This document shows positions 15,904 to 24,654 of a DNA stretch of 64,000 nt, one piece after another. Both the position numbers and the translations under genes were made by a program. The notes below the pieces were generated by a model, which saw only the letters and a list, made by a program, of their open reading frames with translations, made no database searches and was not told the DNA's origin. The first letter of the stretch is position 1. The number at the start of each line of letters is the position of its first letter. This DNA is from JAKRSE01 sp943369295. GTDB lineage: Bacteria > Armatimonadota > Fimbriimonadia > Fimbriimonadales > Fimbriimonadaceae. The DNA lies in the NCBI GenBank assembly GCA_943369295.1, contig CALRMU020000003.1:124001-188000 (forward strand), read 5' to 3'.

Positions 15904-17403
15904 GTGAAGAGGCCCCTGCCCTTCGTTGTCATTCTCCTGGCTTTCGTCTGCCTTTCGATCGGCTACGTGATCAACACGCCTTATCGAACGGGAGGCATCG
16001 TCATCTTTCAAGGTGGAGCCGAATCGAAGGATATCGGCGCGCCAGATGAAAGGCAGCATGCCAACTTTGTAGCTAGGCTGCTTGAAGGCAAGGGGCTGCC
16101 GGTTCTGGACCCCGCTGACCCAGAGCTTTACGAAAACTACCAAGCTCATCAGCCGCCGCTTTACTACTTTGCTGCGGCCACCTTTAGCAGGATCGTAGGG
16201 GCCGACCCCAAGAGCCCAGAAACCGGGGGAAGGCTCCGATTCCTTTCCACCTTGTTCGGTCTGGGAACTCTGGTCGGGCTCTACTTCCTCATTCGCTGGG
16301 GCGAGGGGAAGGAAGAAATCGCCTTGGCTGGCATGTCAATAGGATTGATGCCCATGTTTGTCGGGCTCAGCTCTGCGGTCAGCAACGACCCTCTGCTTTA
16401 TCTCTGCATCACTTGGAGCGTCGCCTTGGCTGTGAAAGCCATGAAACAGGGAGGAGACTGGAAGACCCTGGCAGCCCTGGGAGTAGTCACGGCAGCCGCA
16501 TTTGCGACAAAGACCACTTCATTGGCTCTTATCCCAGTACTCATCACAGCATTAGCTCTCGCATGGAAATCTGACAAGGGGCAGAAGCTGGTTATCGGGG
16601 GAGGGCTCGCCTTGGCCCTCGTTCTGGCATCACCCGTCTGGCTGAGGAACATGAGCCTCTACGGTGACCCCTTCGCCCTCAAGGTCTTTCAATCCTCGTT
16701 CGGAGGATCAGCTCAGGCATCTATGTTCATCGAGGCGGGAGGAGCACTTAGCTACTGGACTCAATGGGTGGCATGGTGGACGACTCGCAGCCTGATTGGT
16801 GTCTTCGGCTACATGGACATCTATCTCTTCGAGTCGCTCGGCAGAAATCAGGACGGCAGTCAGAAGTTTGACCAGATTTATTTGGCCTTAGCCTTCGTTT
16901 TCGGAGTGACTCTGCTTCTCGGAGCCCTTGCCGATAAGCTCCCTAAGAGCGGTCCACAGACGAGAGATGATGACGATGAGGATGACCAAAAGGCACCGGG
17001 ATTCCACTGGCCTCTCATCGTGCTCGGAGTGATTGTCCTCCTGCTCTTTATCCAGTTCAACCGCACTTACTTCCAAGGACAAGGGCGCTACCTTTACCCG
17101 GCTTTGCCTCTTTTCGCTTGGTTGTGGGGAAGGGGTTTGGAAGCGGCTCTGCGGAACAGGGGCATGGGCTGGGCAGTCGGGGCGGCGGTGCTCGTTGGGC
17201 TCAATCTGCTCTTCCTCTCTCAGCTCGGTCCGGCCTTCGCAAAACGGACTGCCGTTCCTGTGAGTTCAATGGGCTCCAGGTACAATGAGTCATTCCATGG
17301 ACCCTCTCTCGGGGAAAATGCCCTTCTGCTCCCTCAAACCCGGCATGAAATGTCGAGTCGCCGAGGTGAACACCTGCGACGGCACCTGTCAAAGACTTCT
17401 TGA
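15904..17403 (+). CDS. GT-C-type membrane glycosyltransferase (GT39/DUF2142-like)
   Basis: The start is GTG. The 499-aa product has about ten membrane segments and an extracytoplasmic N-terminal loop with APDERQH (about residues 45-51), the acidic motif of GT-C transferases that use polyprenyl-phosphate sugars. YQAHQPPLYY follows. An acidic Asp/Glu run (residues about 350-360) sits in a cytoplasmic loop. It probably transfers a sugar to lipid or protein outside the membrane. The last 40 residues overlap feoA by up to 119 bp and look unlike the rest, so the natural stop may have been lost to a frameshift. Confidence 0.75.
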   Translation: MKRPLPFVVILLAFVCLSIGYVINTPYRTGGIVIFQGGAESKDIGAPDERQHANFVARLLEGKGLPVLDPADPELYENYQAHQPPLYYFAAATFSRIVGADPKSPETGGRLRFLSTLFGLGTLVGLYFLIRWGEGKEEIALAGMSIGLMPMFVGLSSAVSNDPLLYLCITWSVALAVKAMKQGGDWKTLAALGVVTAAAFATKTTSLALIPVLITALALAWKSDKGQKLVIGGGLALALVLASPVWLRNMSLYGDPFALKVFQSSFGGSAQASMFIEAGGALSYWTQWVAWWTTRSLIGVFGYMDIYLFESLGRNQDGSQKFDQIYLALAFVFGVTLLLGALADKLPKSGPQTRDDDDEDDQKAPGFHWPLIVLGVIVLLLFIQFNRTYFQGQGRYLYPALPLFAWLWGRGLEAALRNRGMGWAVGAAVLVGLNLLFLSQLGPAFAKRTAVPVSSMGSRYNESFHGPSLGENALLLPQTRHEMSSRRGEHLRRHLSKTS

Positions 17404-17548
17404 TCTTGGACTGGTGCCAGGCGCAGAATTTGAAGTGATCCGCGAGGCTCCCTTCGGCGACCCCATCGAAATTCGACTCCAAGGAGCTTCCATCGCCATC
17501 AGGAAGCACGAAGGCGACCAGCTCACAGTGGAACGAATGCCGGGATGA
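17318..17548 (+). CDS. feoA: Ferrous iron transport protein FeoA
   Basis: FeoA is a small SH3-like cytoplasmic partner of FeoB. From ATG 17318 the product is 76 aa and begins MPFCSLKPGMKCRVAEV, a typical FeoA start. An in-frame ATG at 17285 would add 11 residues. GLVPGAEFEV and IEIRLQGASIAIRK match the family core. The gene overlaps the 3' end of the glycosyltransferase frame and overlaps feoB by 4 bp. No Fur-box-like dyad is obvious upstream, where the sequence is coding. Confidence 0.88.
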   Translation: MPFCSLKPGMKCRVAEVNTCDGTCQRLLDLGLVPGAEFEVIREAPFGDPIEIRLQGASIAIRKHEGDQLTVERMPG

Positions 17549-19653
17549 CGGATACCAAAACAACCCCAATCAGGGCTGCCTTGGTCGGCACCCCCAACGC
17601 AGGCAAGACGAGTCTTTTCAACGCTCTAACAGGCGGGCGTGAAAGAACCGGCAACTACCCAGGTGTGACCGTAGAAAAGGTCAGTGGGGTTGTAAAGCAC
17701 GACGGGGCAAAAATCGAAATCCTCGATGTCCCTGGCCTTTATTCTTTGAGGCCCCTGAGCCTGGACGAGCACCTAGCGCTTGAAGCCCTCACCGGCAAGG
17801 ACAAGCCAGACGTCGTCATTTTCGTCCTCGATGCCCTCAACTTGGCCCGCGGACTTTTTCTCCTCACTCAAACTCTTGAGTGCGGACTTCCCGTCGTCGC
17901 CGCTTTGACCATGGGCGACCTGGCGAGCAAAGAAGGCCACCCCGTTTCCGCCAGCCTCATTGCCCAGCACTTGGGAATCCCAGTTGTCTCGGTTGTCGCC
18001 CACAAGGGCCAGGGAACTGACGAACTCGTACGAAGCATTGGTGATGCTCTACGCAAAGGCGCGCCGCCTCTGATCGATCTAGGCTGGCCGGAAATTCTGC
18101 TGAGAAAGGCAGACGATCTCGTGGCTGACCCCTTGAACCCTGAGTGGTCGCGGACAGAGATTGTCTCTGCTCTCTGCGGCACCAGGGCTCTTGAGCCAAA
18201 CCAGTGGACAGATCGGCTTCACCAGGCTCAGGAAGATCTTCAGGGCAAGGGATTCAACGTCCGCTTGTTTGATGCCTCGACACGCCATTCATGGGCGGCG
18301 ATGATTGCCAAGCGGGCAACTCAAGGGGCAGCCGCTCCCCACCCCTTCACTCAAAAGCTGGATCAGATACTGACCCACAAGGTGGCTGGACTTCTGATCT
18401 TTTTGGCCGTCATGTATGGCCTTTTCACCTCAATTTACGTTCTGGCAACTCCCCTCATGGATGGCGTCGATGCGGCCTTTGGGTGGTTAGGAGACACTGT
18501 TTCAGCCTGGCTTGAACCAGTGCCTTTTGTTCAAGAACTGGTCGTGGATGGAATCATCGGCGGAGTCGGTTCGGCCGTCATCTTCCTGCCTCAAATCCTC
18601 ATCCTCTTCGCCCTGATCAGTGTTTTGGAAGCTTCGGGTTATCTGGCCCGCGCGAGCTTCCTTATGGATCGCCTTCTGGGGTGGTGCGGGCTGAATGGCA
18701 GGGCCTTCATTCCGCTTTTGAGTTCCTTCGCCTGTGCGATTCCGGGGATCATGGCGGCGAGGGTTATGCCCGATGCCAAATCGAGGCTCGCGACGATCAT
18801 GGTCGCGCCTCTCATGAGCTGTTCGGCGAGGCTGCCTGTTTACACTCTGCTTATCGGAGCAGTCATTCAGCCTCAATTCGGTACCTGGTGGGCTGGCTTT
18901 GCCCTCTTCTTCATGCACTTTCTGGGCTTGATCGTGGCTATCCCCACAGTTTGGGTTTTAAACCGGAAGGTGCTGAAGGGCGGAAGGCTTCCTTTCGTCA
19001 TGGACCTTCCTCGGTACCAGTGGCCGAAGCTGAGAGACGTCTTCCACACCGTTCTGACCAGAGCAACGATCTTTCTAAAGACGGCCGGCACGATCATTGT
19101 CGTCATGTCGATCATCATTTGGGCGCTTCTGGCTTTCCCCAAGTCAGACGAGGCCAATGCGGTCTACCAGGCAGACTATGCTCAACTGGCCCCGGCTCAG
19201 AAGGAAAACATCACCGAGGAGCTTTATCTGGTGCAAAGGCAGAGAGCAGACAGCTTCCTGGGTCGCTTTGGAAGAACTCTGGAGCCTGTCTTCCTTCCTG
19301 CCGGTTTTGACTGGCGCATCACGACGGCGATCGTGGCCGCATTCCCGGCCAGGGAAGTCGTCGCCTCAGCCATGGGAGTCCTCTTCTTCGTTCCTGAAGA
19401 CGACGAACAGTCTTTGACTTCGGCTGTAAAGAATGCCACATGGCCTGACGGCAAACCCTTGTTCACTCCATGGAATGCAGCGGGCTTGATGGTCTTTTTC
19501 GCTCTCTGCGCTCAATGCATGTCGACTTTGGCCGTCATCAAACGCGAAGCAGGCCACTGGAAATGGGCGGCCTATGCTTTTCTTTACATGACAGCCTTGG
19601 CTTATATCTTGGCAGTGGCGATTCATCAAGTTGGGCGCCTCTTTGGGGCCTGA
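17545..19653 (+). CDS. feoB: Ferrous iron transporter FeoB
   Basis: FeoB imports Fe2+ across the inner membrane. The 702-aa product has an N-terminal G domain: G1 GTPNAGKT (15-22), switch region YPGVTVEK (38-45), G3 DVPG (61-64). G4 reads TMGD (122-125), where FeoB normally has N-x-x-D. A helical domain follows, then the membrane part with two Gate motifs, including SSFACAIPGIMAARVM and the second half near residues 590-615. FeoC is absent. The Asn-to-Thr change in G4 could alter guanine specificity. The gene overlaps feoA by 4 bp. Confidence 0.95.
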   Translation: MTDTKTTPIRAALVGTPNAGKTSLFNALTGGRERTGNYPGVTVEKVSGVVKHDGAKIEILDVPGLYSLRPLSLDEHLALEALTGKDKPDVVIFVLDALNLARGLFLLTQTLECGLPVVAALTMGDLASKEGHPVSASLIAQHLGIPVVSVVAHKGQGTDELVRSIGDALRKGAPPLIDLGWPEILLRKADDLVADPLNPEWSRTEIVSALCGTRALEPNQWTDRLHQAQEDLQGKGFNVRLFDASTRHSWAAMIAKRATQGAAAPHPFTQKLDQILTHKVAGLLIFLAVMYGLFTSIYVLATPLMDGVDAAFGWLGDTVSAWLEPVPFVQELVVDGIIGGVGSAVIFLPQILILFALISVLEASGYLARASFLMDRLLGWCGLNGRAFIPLLSSFACAIPGIMAARVMPDAKSRLATIMVAPLMSCSARLPVYTLLIGAVIQPQFGTWWAGFALFFMHFLGLIVAIPTVWVLNRKVLKGGRLPFVMDLPRYQWPKLRDVFHTVLTRATIFLKTAGTIIVVMSIIIWALLAFPKSDEANAVYQADYAQLAPAQKENITEELYLVQRQRADSFLGRFGRTLEPVFLPAGFDWRITTAIVAAFPAREVVASAMGVLFFVPEDDEQSLTSAVKNATWPDGKPLFTPWNAAGLMVFFALCAQCMSTLAVIKREAGHWKWAAYAFLYMTALAYILAVAIHQVGRLFGA

Positions 19654-19673
19654 TCCCAGGTTCACGGGGCTGG

Positions 19674-19679
19674 TAGGCT
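19674..19679 (+). promoter_or_regulatory. Putative leaderless -10 element (TAGGCT) before galE
   Basis: TAGGCT ends 6 nt before the galE ATG at 19686, with no Shine-Dalgarno sequence between. Confidence 0.4.
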
Positions 19680-19685
19680 GAACCT

Positions 19686-20669
19686 ATGGTTCTCGTTTGC
19701 GGAGGGGCAGGCTTCATTGGTTCTCACATGTGCGCCCTGCTGCGTCGAGAAGGCATAGCACACGCCGCTTTTGATAGTTTGGAAAAGGGCCACAAAGAGG
19801 CTCTGCAATCCACCGAACTTATCGAAGGCGATCTTAGAGACAGGGCCTCGATCAAGGCGGCTCTGGCCTCGGGGCGGTTTACCCAGGTGATGCACTTTGC
19901 CGCTTCAATTGAAGTCGGTGAAAGTGTCCGCGAGCCTTCTTACTTCTGGAACAACAATTTCATCGGAACCTGGAATCTGCTTGAAGAAATGAGAGAGGCA
20001 GGGATCCAGCAATTTGTTTTCAGCAGCACGGCTGCTGTTTACGGCGAACCCCAGCAGATTCCGATTCCAGAAAACCATCCGAAGGCTCCGACCAGTCCCT
20101 ACGGTGAAACCAAGCTGGCTGTCGAACGCATGGCGGCCTCTTACGATTCTGCCTATGGTCTCAAGTCCGTGGTGCTGAGATACTTCAATGCCTGCGGATC
20201 GGATTCCACTGGAATTCTTGGCGAGGATCACAGGCCGGAAACTCACTTGATCCCCTGTGCCCTTAGAGCCGCTGCCGGGAAGGCAGATGCCTTGACCCTT
20301 TTCGGCACAGACTACGACACACCAGACGGCACCTGCCTTCGCGACTATGTGCACGTTGAGGATCTTGCTTCGGCCCACCTATTGGCTCTAAAACATCTAG
20401 CCGCTGGTGGAGAATCTCGAACCTACAATCTCGGTTCGGGGTCTGGCTACAGCGTCAAAGAAGTGATTGATGCCTGCCAGGCCGCCTCAGGACGCGAGAT
20501 TCCTGTAAAGATTTCTGGCCGACGCGCCGGAGACCCTGCCCGACTCATTGCCGATTCGAGCGCGATTAGAAACGACTGGGGCTGGCAGCCCCGATGGACA
20601 GAATTGGTGGATATGGCCAGCCACGCATGGATGTGGATGGAGCGAAATCCTGAGGGCTACAAAGATTGA
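19686..20669 (+). CDS. galE: UDP-glucose 4-epimerase
   Basis: GalE interconverts UDP-glucose and UDP-galactose with bound NAD in the cytoplasm, feeding surface polysaccharide synthesis. The 327-aa extended SDR has GGAGFIGS (6-13), SSTAAVYG (113-120) and the catalytic Tyr139/Lys143 in YGETK. The GalE signatures HFAASIEVGESV, NACGSD, GTCLRDYVHV and YNLGSGSGYSV are all present. Length is normal. It stands alone between feoB (32 bp upstream) and the arginine operon, which has its own promoter. Activity on GlcNAc derivatives is also possible. Confidence 0.93.
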   Translation: MVLVCGGAGFIGSHMCALLRREGIAHAAFDSLEKGHKEALQSTELIEGDLRDRASIKAALASGRFTQVMHFAASIEVGESVREPSYFWNNNFIGTWNLLEEMREAGIQQFVFSSTAAVYGEPQQIPIPENHPKAPTSPYGETKLAVERMAASYDSAYGLKSVVLRYFNACGSDSTGILGEDHRPETHLIPCALRAAAGKADALTLFGTDYDTPDGTCLRDYVHVEDLASAHLLALKHLAAGGESRTYNLGSGSGYSVKEVIDACQAASGREIPVKISGRRAGDPARLIADSSAIRNDWGWQPRWTELVDMASHAWMWMERNPEGYKD

Positions 20670-20671
20670 GC

Positions 20672-20700
20672 TTGATTCTTTATTATATTAGTGGTATCGT
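20672..20700 (+). promoter_or_regulatory. Sigma-70-like promoter of the arginine operon
   Basis: TTGATT and TATCGT are separated by 17 bp in a locally AT-rich stretch, 40 nt before the ATG at 20740. It is the clearest promoter match noted. Confidence 0.6.
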
Positions 20701-20739
20701 CGAATTTAGGCCTCAGGAAGGCTGGGCGGGGCTGACTCA

Positions 20740-21804
20740 ATGATGAGTTCACCCGCCACGGAGTCCGCCTCGTTGAATGGTTTGACCCTCCGTACCCGTC
20801 CCGACAAAATCGCCAGCGTCTGTCTGCCGTTTCAGTTCGGGCCCACTCTCAATGTTCAGCCTGAGCCAGAGTGCCGCGAAGGCTCTGCTCTTGTCTGCCG
20901 AGTCCTTACCGAGCGAAGCGTTTACGGCGATCTTGAACTGGTCTCTGGTAGAGCCGCACGACTGCTGCCTGGCGACATCATTGTGGGTGTTCTCGGCAAC
21001 CGCGCCGCCCTCCGGGGATTTTCTGGTCGAGTGCCGGAATCAATCCAGCAGGGTGAAGAGCTTCACCTCTTAAACTTGGGCGGAGTCATTGGCAAATCCG
21101 AAGGCTTGATGGTTGGCCTGGGCGAGCCCATTCGGCTCAAGGTTTTGGGCACGCCTCTTCTCAAGGGCAAGCCGGCTCGATTGGAAGATTGGGCACTTCC
21201 AGAACCCTATCCTAGTTCTTCGAACCCTAAAATCATCGCAGTGGCAGGCACCTGCATGAACTCAGGCAAATCGACGGCGGCTGCCGCGATGATTCGCCAT
21301 TTCCGGGCCAAGGGTCTGCTGGTTCACGCTGGCAAGGCGACTGGTGTCGGGGCGATTAAAGATCCTCTCTCTTTCCGAGATCATGGAGCCAGCCTTTCGC
21401 TAAGCTTCCTTGACTGCGGAGTGCCTTCGACAGCCTACTATCCTAAGGCGGCTGAACTGGCAGGGAAGCTGCTGGACCACCTGGCGGCAGAAGATCCTGA
21501 TGTCATCGTTCTTGAACTTGGCGATGGCCTTTTGGGTGCTTATGGAGTCGATGAGATTCTTGCAGATGAAGCTTTCCAGGCTCGTACCAGCACGGTCATT
21601 CTGGCTGCCAACGACGTGGTCGGAGGCTGGGCAGGTTCAAACCGTTTGACCGATATGGGCTACAGCGTTTCTGTGGTGACTGGTCCTGCAACGGACAACC
21701 CTGCTGGCGTTTTGAAGCTTGAGTCGATGGGAATCCCCGCCGCCAACATTCTGCGCGAACCAGACAAGCTGACCAAGTTAGTGGAGGAAGGAGTCGGTCT
21801 GTGA
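20740..21804 (+). CDS. P-loop NTPase (DUF1611-like), first gene of the arginine operon
   Basis: The 354-aa product has a unique N-terminal half (about 1-160, beta-rich, no motif recognised). A P-loop domain follows with GTCMNSGKS at 170-178, the same spacing as in DUF1611 proteins, then KATGVG, SFLDCGVPS, a VLELGDGLLG strand end and LAANDVVGG. These suggest a SIMIBI-type nucleotide-binding fold. The stop overlaps argC as GTGA, so it is co-translated with arginine genes. Its role is unknown; a regulator or an enzyme of a side branch of arginine synthesis is possible from context only. Confidence 0.7.
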   Translation: MMSSPATESASLNGLTLRTRPDKIASVCLPFQFGPTLNVQPEPECREGSALVCRVLTERSVYGDLELVSGRAARLLPGDIIVGVLGNRAALRGFSGRVPESIQQGEELHLLNLGGVIGKSEGLMVGLGEPIRLKVLGTPLLKGKPARLEDWALPEPYPSSSNPKIIAVAGTCMNSGKSTAAAAMIRHFRAKGLLVHAGKATGVGAIKDPLSFRDHGASLSLSFLDCGVPSTAYYPKAAELAGKLLDHLAAEDPDVIVLELGDGLLGAYGVDEILADEAFQARTSTVILAANDVVGGWAGSNRLTDMGYSVSVVTGPATDNPAGVLKLESMGIPAANILREPDKLTKLVEEGVGL

Positions 21805-22796
21805 GGGTCGGTGTCGCCGGGGCCAACGGCTACATGGGAGGCGAAGCAGTCCGCCTGCTTCTTGGCCACCCCTTTTTCAAACTGACACTTGTCACTGCCG
21901 GTGAATCTGCTGGCAAAAAGCTCAGCGATGCCCGGCCCGGTCTCGACACAGACCTCGTTCTTCAACCGACTGATCCCTCACTCTTCGAGAGGAACTGCGA
22001 TGCTGTCATTCTTGCTCTGCCTCACGGGGCCAGTGCTCCTCTTGCCGAAGACTTGATAAAGAGGGGCAGAATTGTCATCGACCTTGGCAGCGACTTTAGG
22101 ATCCGAGATCCAGAAGAGGCGAGCCGATGGTACGGCAGACAGCCTCCGAGAAAGCGCCTTCTCGAAGAGGCCTTTTACGGGCTGCCAGAAGTGACCGGTC
22201 CGCCGCCTGAAGGCACAAGACTGATCGCCAACCCTGGCTGCTTTGCTACGGCTCTTAACTTGACCCTCGCTCCTCTGGTAGGTAAGGGGCTTTTGAAGGT
22301 AGCAGTCAGCGGACTTACCGGTTCAAGCGGAAGCGGGGCAGCACCAGCGCCCGGGGTTCACCATTCGACAAGGATGACCAGCTATGTGCCGTATAAGCCC
22401 CTTAATCACCAGCATCTAGGTGAGGTTCTTCAGCTTCTGCAGAGTCGAGGCGAGGCCTTTGAAATTGACTTCGTGCCTCACTCGGCCCCGCTGGCACGCG
22501 GCATCTTCCTCACTAGCTTTATCGATCTTCCAGTGGTTGAACTGCTGAACGTCTACGAGGCGGCCTACGGTGGTCACCCTCTTATCAAGATCGTGGAAGG
22601 CCCGGTGGCCTTGGGCAGTGTGATCGGCACCTGCCGGACAGTTATCGGTGTCACCGGAACCGACTCGCGCTCCGTTGTCTTTACCGCTCTCGATAACCTT
22701 CTTAAGGGCGGCTCTGGCCAGGGAATTCAGAACCTCAACCTTCTTTACGGCAGACCAGAAACTGAAGGCCTGCCTCTTCACGCCGCCTGGCCCTAA
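21801..22796 (+). CDS. argC: N-acetyl-gamma-glutamyl-phosphate reductase
   Basis: ArgC reduces N-acetylglutamyl phosphate to the semialdehyde with NADPH, the third step of arginine synthesis. The start is GTG, overlapping the previous gene by 4 bp. The 331-aa product shows the Rossmann loop GANGYMG (7-13) and the active-site Cys147 in ANPGCFAT. The ArgC signature SGLTGSSGSGAAP and a conserved histidine segment FVPHSAPLARG are also present. Length is normal for the type 1 family. The next gene, argF', starts 11 bp later. Confidence 0.94.
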   Translation: MRVGVAGANGYMGGEAVRLLLGHPFFKLTLVTAGESAGKKLSDARPGLDTDLVLQPTDPSLFERNCDAVILALPHGASAPLAEDLIKRGRIVIDLGSDFRIRDPEEASRWYGRQPPRKRLLEEAFYGLPEVTGPPPEGTRLIANPGCFATALNLTLAPLVGKGLLKVAVSGLTGSSGSGAAPAPGVHHSTRMTSYVPYKPLNHQHLGEVLQLLQSRGEAFEIDFVPHSAPLARGIFLTSFIDLPVVELLNVYEAAYGGHPLIKIVEGPVALGSVIGTCRTVIGVTGTDSRSVVFTALDNLLKGGSGQGIQNLNLLYGRPETEGLPLHAAWP

Positions 22797-22807
22797 TTTA
22801 GTCAATC

Positions 22808-23809
22808 ATGCCAAGACACATTCTTTCACCTCTGGATCTCTCGCCGACTGAGCGAGCCTGGGTTCTTGCGCGAGCAGCTGAACTGAAGCGTCATCGACGC
22901 GACCCTATGCATAGAGGCAAGCGTGTAGGAGGCCTTTACTTCAACCCTAGCCTGAGGACACGAGTCTCTTGGGAAGGGGCTGCCGAAGTTGTTGGAGCAG
23001 CCGCCCAGACTCTGAACGCCGGACAGGACATGTGGGCGATGGAGATGGATCCTCTGGCCGTCATGGACCAGGACAGGCAGGAGTGCGTCGTAGAGGCCGC
23101 TGGAGTTTTGGGCAGATTTTTTGATGTTCTGGGTGTCCGCAGTTTTCCCAAAGGGGGACCTTGGGAAGAGGAAAGGGAAGAGCCTGTTCTCAAAGCTTTC
23201 GCCGAATACTCCCAAACCAACATCGTCTCGCTGGAAGGCGCTATGCACCATCCCTGCCAAGGTCTGGCTGATGAAATGAGTTTGATCGAAGAGTTCGGCA
23301 GCGAAGTCGAGGACCTGCCGGTCGTTCTTATGTGGGGATGGCACCCTAGGCATCTGCCGATGGCTGTGCCCAACACCTTTGCCCTTCAGTCGGTCTTGGC
23401 TGGAGCCCAGCTCACAATCGCTCATCCCGAAGGATTCGATCTTGACCCCACCTTCATGCAGACCCTCAACTCAGAGTCAGAAGCTCGCCAGAGACCGGTC
23501 AAAGTGATCCATAGCAAAGAGGAAGCTCTGGCTGGGGCCAAGGCTGTCTATGTGAAGGCATGGGGAAGGCTCTCCACTCCCGGCCAGCCAGCGCCGGAGT
23601 CTCTGCGCGATTGGATGCTGGACGACGAGGCCTGGTCTCACTCCAACCGGGCCAAGGTAATGCACTGCCTTCCTACTCGGCGAAATGTCGAAATCGCTTC
23701 GAGCGTGCTTGATTCCGACCGTTCCATTGTTCTGCGACAGGCAGAAAACAGGCTGTGGGCTCAAGCCGGCCTTATCGATTTTCTTTTGAGAGACAACCAT
23801 GCCCTTTGA
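22808..23809 (+). CDS. argF': N-acetylornithine carbamoyltransferase (ArgF')
   Basis: The 333-aa product matches the Xanthomonas-type transcarbamylase rather than ordinary ornithine carbamoyltransferase. The carbamoyl-phosphate loop reads FNPSLRTR (45-52) instead of STRTR, and MHHPCQ, WGWHPRHLP and HCLPTRRNV are present. Glu79 in WAME aligns with the Glu (E92 in Xanthomonas) that separates N-acetylornithine from N-succinylornithine enzymes. The expected reaction is N-acetylornithine plus carbamoyl phosphate to N-acetylcitrulline. It lies between argC and argB, overlapping argB by 11 bp. A matching acetylcitrulline deacetylase is not in the window. Confidence 0.88.
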   Translation: MPRHILSPLDLSPTERAWVLARAAELKRHRRDPMHRGKRVGGLYFNPSLRTRVSWEGAAEVVGAAAQTLNAGQDMWAMEMDPLAVMDQDRQECVVEAAGVLGRFFDVLGVRSFPKGGPWEEEREEPVLKAFAEYSQTNIVSLEGAMHHPCQGLADEMSLIEEFGSEVEDLPVVLMWGWHPRHLPMAVPNTFALQSVLAGAQLTIAHPEGFDLDPTFMQTLNSESEARQRPVKVIHSKEEALAGAKAVYVKAWGRLSTPGQPAPESLRDWMLDDEAWSHSNRAKVMHCLPTRRNVEIASSVLDSDRSIVLRQAENRLWAQAGLIDFLLRDNHAL

Positions 23810-24647
23810 AAACGGTCCAAGCCTCGTCCAAGCGTCAACATGGATCGCCGCCTTTAGGGGCAGGTCGGTCGTGGTTAAAGTCGGGGGCGAAGCTCTCACC
23901 CGTCGGTCGTCAGTTGACCGAATCGCCAAGCAGATCAAGGTCATGTCTGACTGTGGTCTACGGTGCATTATCGTCCACGGCGCCGGTGTCCAGGTTGATG
24001 ATGCCTGCTTGAAGCGCGGCATCACCCCAGACAAGGTGGGCGGACGCAGAATCACGACTCCAGAAGTTTTGGATGTTCTGGTCGATGTTTTGGGCGAACT
24101 GAATGCATCGCTTTGCAGCGAACTTCAGGGACTTGGGCTCAAAACCCAAGGGATGACCGAAGGAGTTCAGAAGGCTGTTCTCTGCACAAAGCGCGCCCCC
24201 AGTGAAAGGGAAGGGAGGCTGGTGGATTGGGGTGAGGTCGGCGACATTACGGGAGTTGACACGAGCCTGCTTTCGGCTGATGCCATTCCTGTTCTGCCAA
24301 GCCTGGCCTGGGCAGAAGACGGACCCAAAAACGCCAATGCCGATTCCTGCTCAGCCAGGGTCGCGATTGCGGTCAAGGCTGCAAAGCTGATCTTTGTTAC
24401 TTCGACCCCAGGTGTCATGCGCAGCATGGAAGATGCCGGACCCATCTCGGAAGTCTCTGCTCAAGAGGCGAGGAAGCTTCTGGATTCCGGAATCGCGACG
24501 GGAGGCATGAAAGCCAAGCTGGAAGAATGCCTGAGGGCAGTTGAAGGGGGAGTTGAACAGGTTCACATTCTCGGCAGCCGAGAACCTTTCGGACTTTTAA
24601 GAGAGCTCTTCACGGACGAAGGAGTCGGTACCTTGATTCGAGCTTAA
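23799..24647 (+). CDS. argB: Acetylglutamate kinase, variant type
   Basis: The kinase phosphorylates N-acetylglutamate in arginine synthesis. The 282-aa amino-acid-kinase fold has VVVKVGGEA (Lys27-Gly30) and VHGAG (59-63), where common ArgB has HGGG. The HGAG form and the following VQVDD resemble the kinase part of the Xanthomonas NAGS/NAGK family, which also occurs with N-acetylornithine carbamoyltransferase. NADSCSARVA and ATGGMKAKLEE mark the ATP and substrate sites. No acetyltransferase domain is fused. A [LysW]-aminoadipate kinase role is less likely because of the argC-argF' context. Confidence 0.85.
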   Translation: MPFENGPSLVQASTWIAAFRGRSVVVKVGGEALTRRSSVDRIAKQIKVMSDCGLRCIIVHGAGVQVDDACLKRGITPDKVGGRRITTPEVLDVLVDVLGELNASLCSELQGLGLKTQGMTEGVQKAVLCTKRAPSEREGRLVDWGEVGDITGVDTSLLSADAIPVLPSLAWAEDGPKNANADSCSARVAIAVKAAKLIFVTSTPGVMRSMEDAGPISEVSAQEARKLLDSGIATGGMKAKLEECLRAVEGGVEQVHILGSREPFGLLRELFTDEGVGTLIRA

Positions 24648-24654
24648 AAACGCC

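Noticed and set aside
18681..19310. 209-codon frame within feoB in another frame
   Set aside because: It overlaps the conserved membrane domain of FeoB and is His/Arg/Ser-rich, as expected for a shifted frame.
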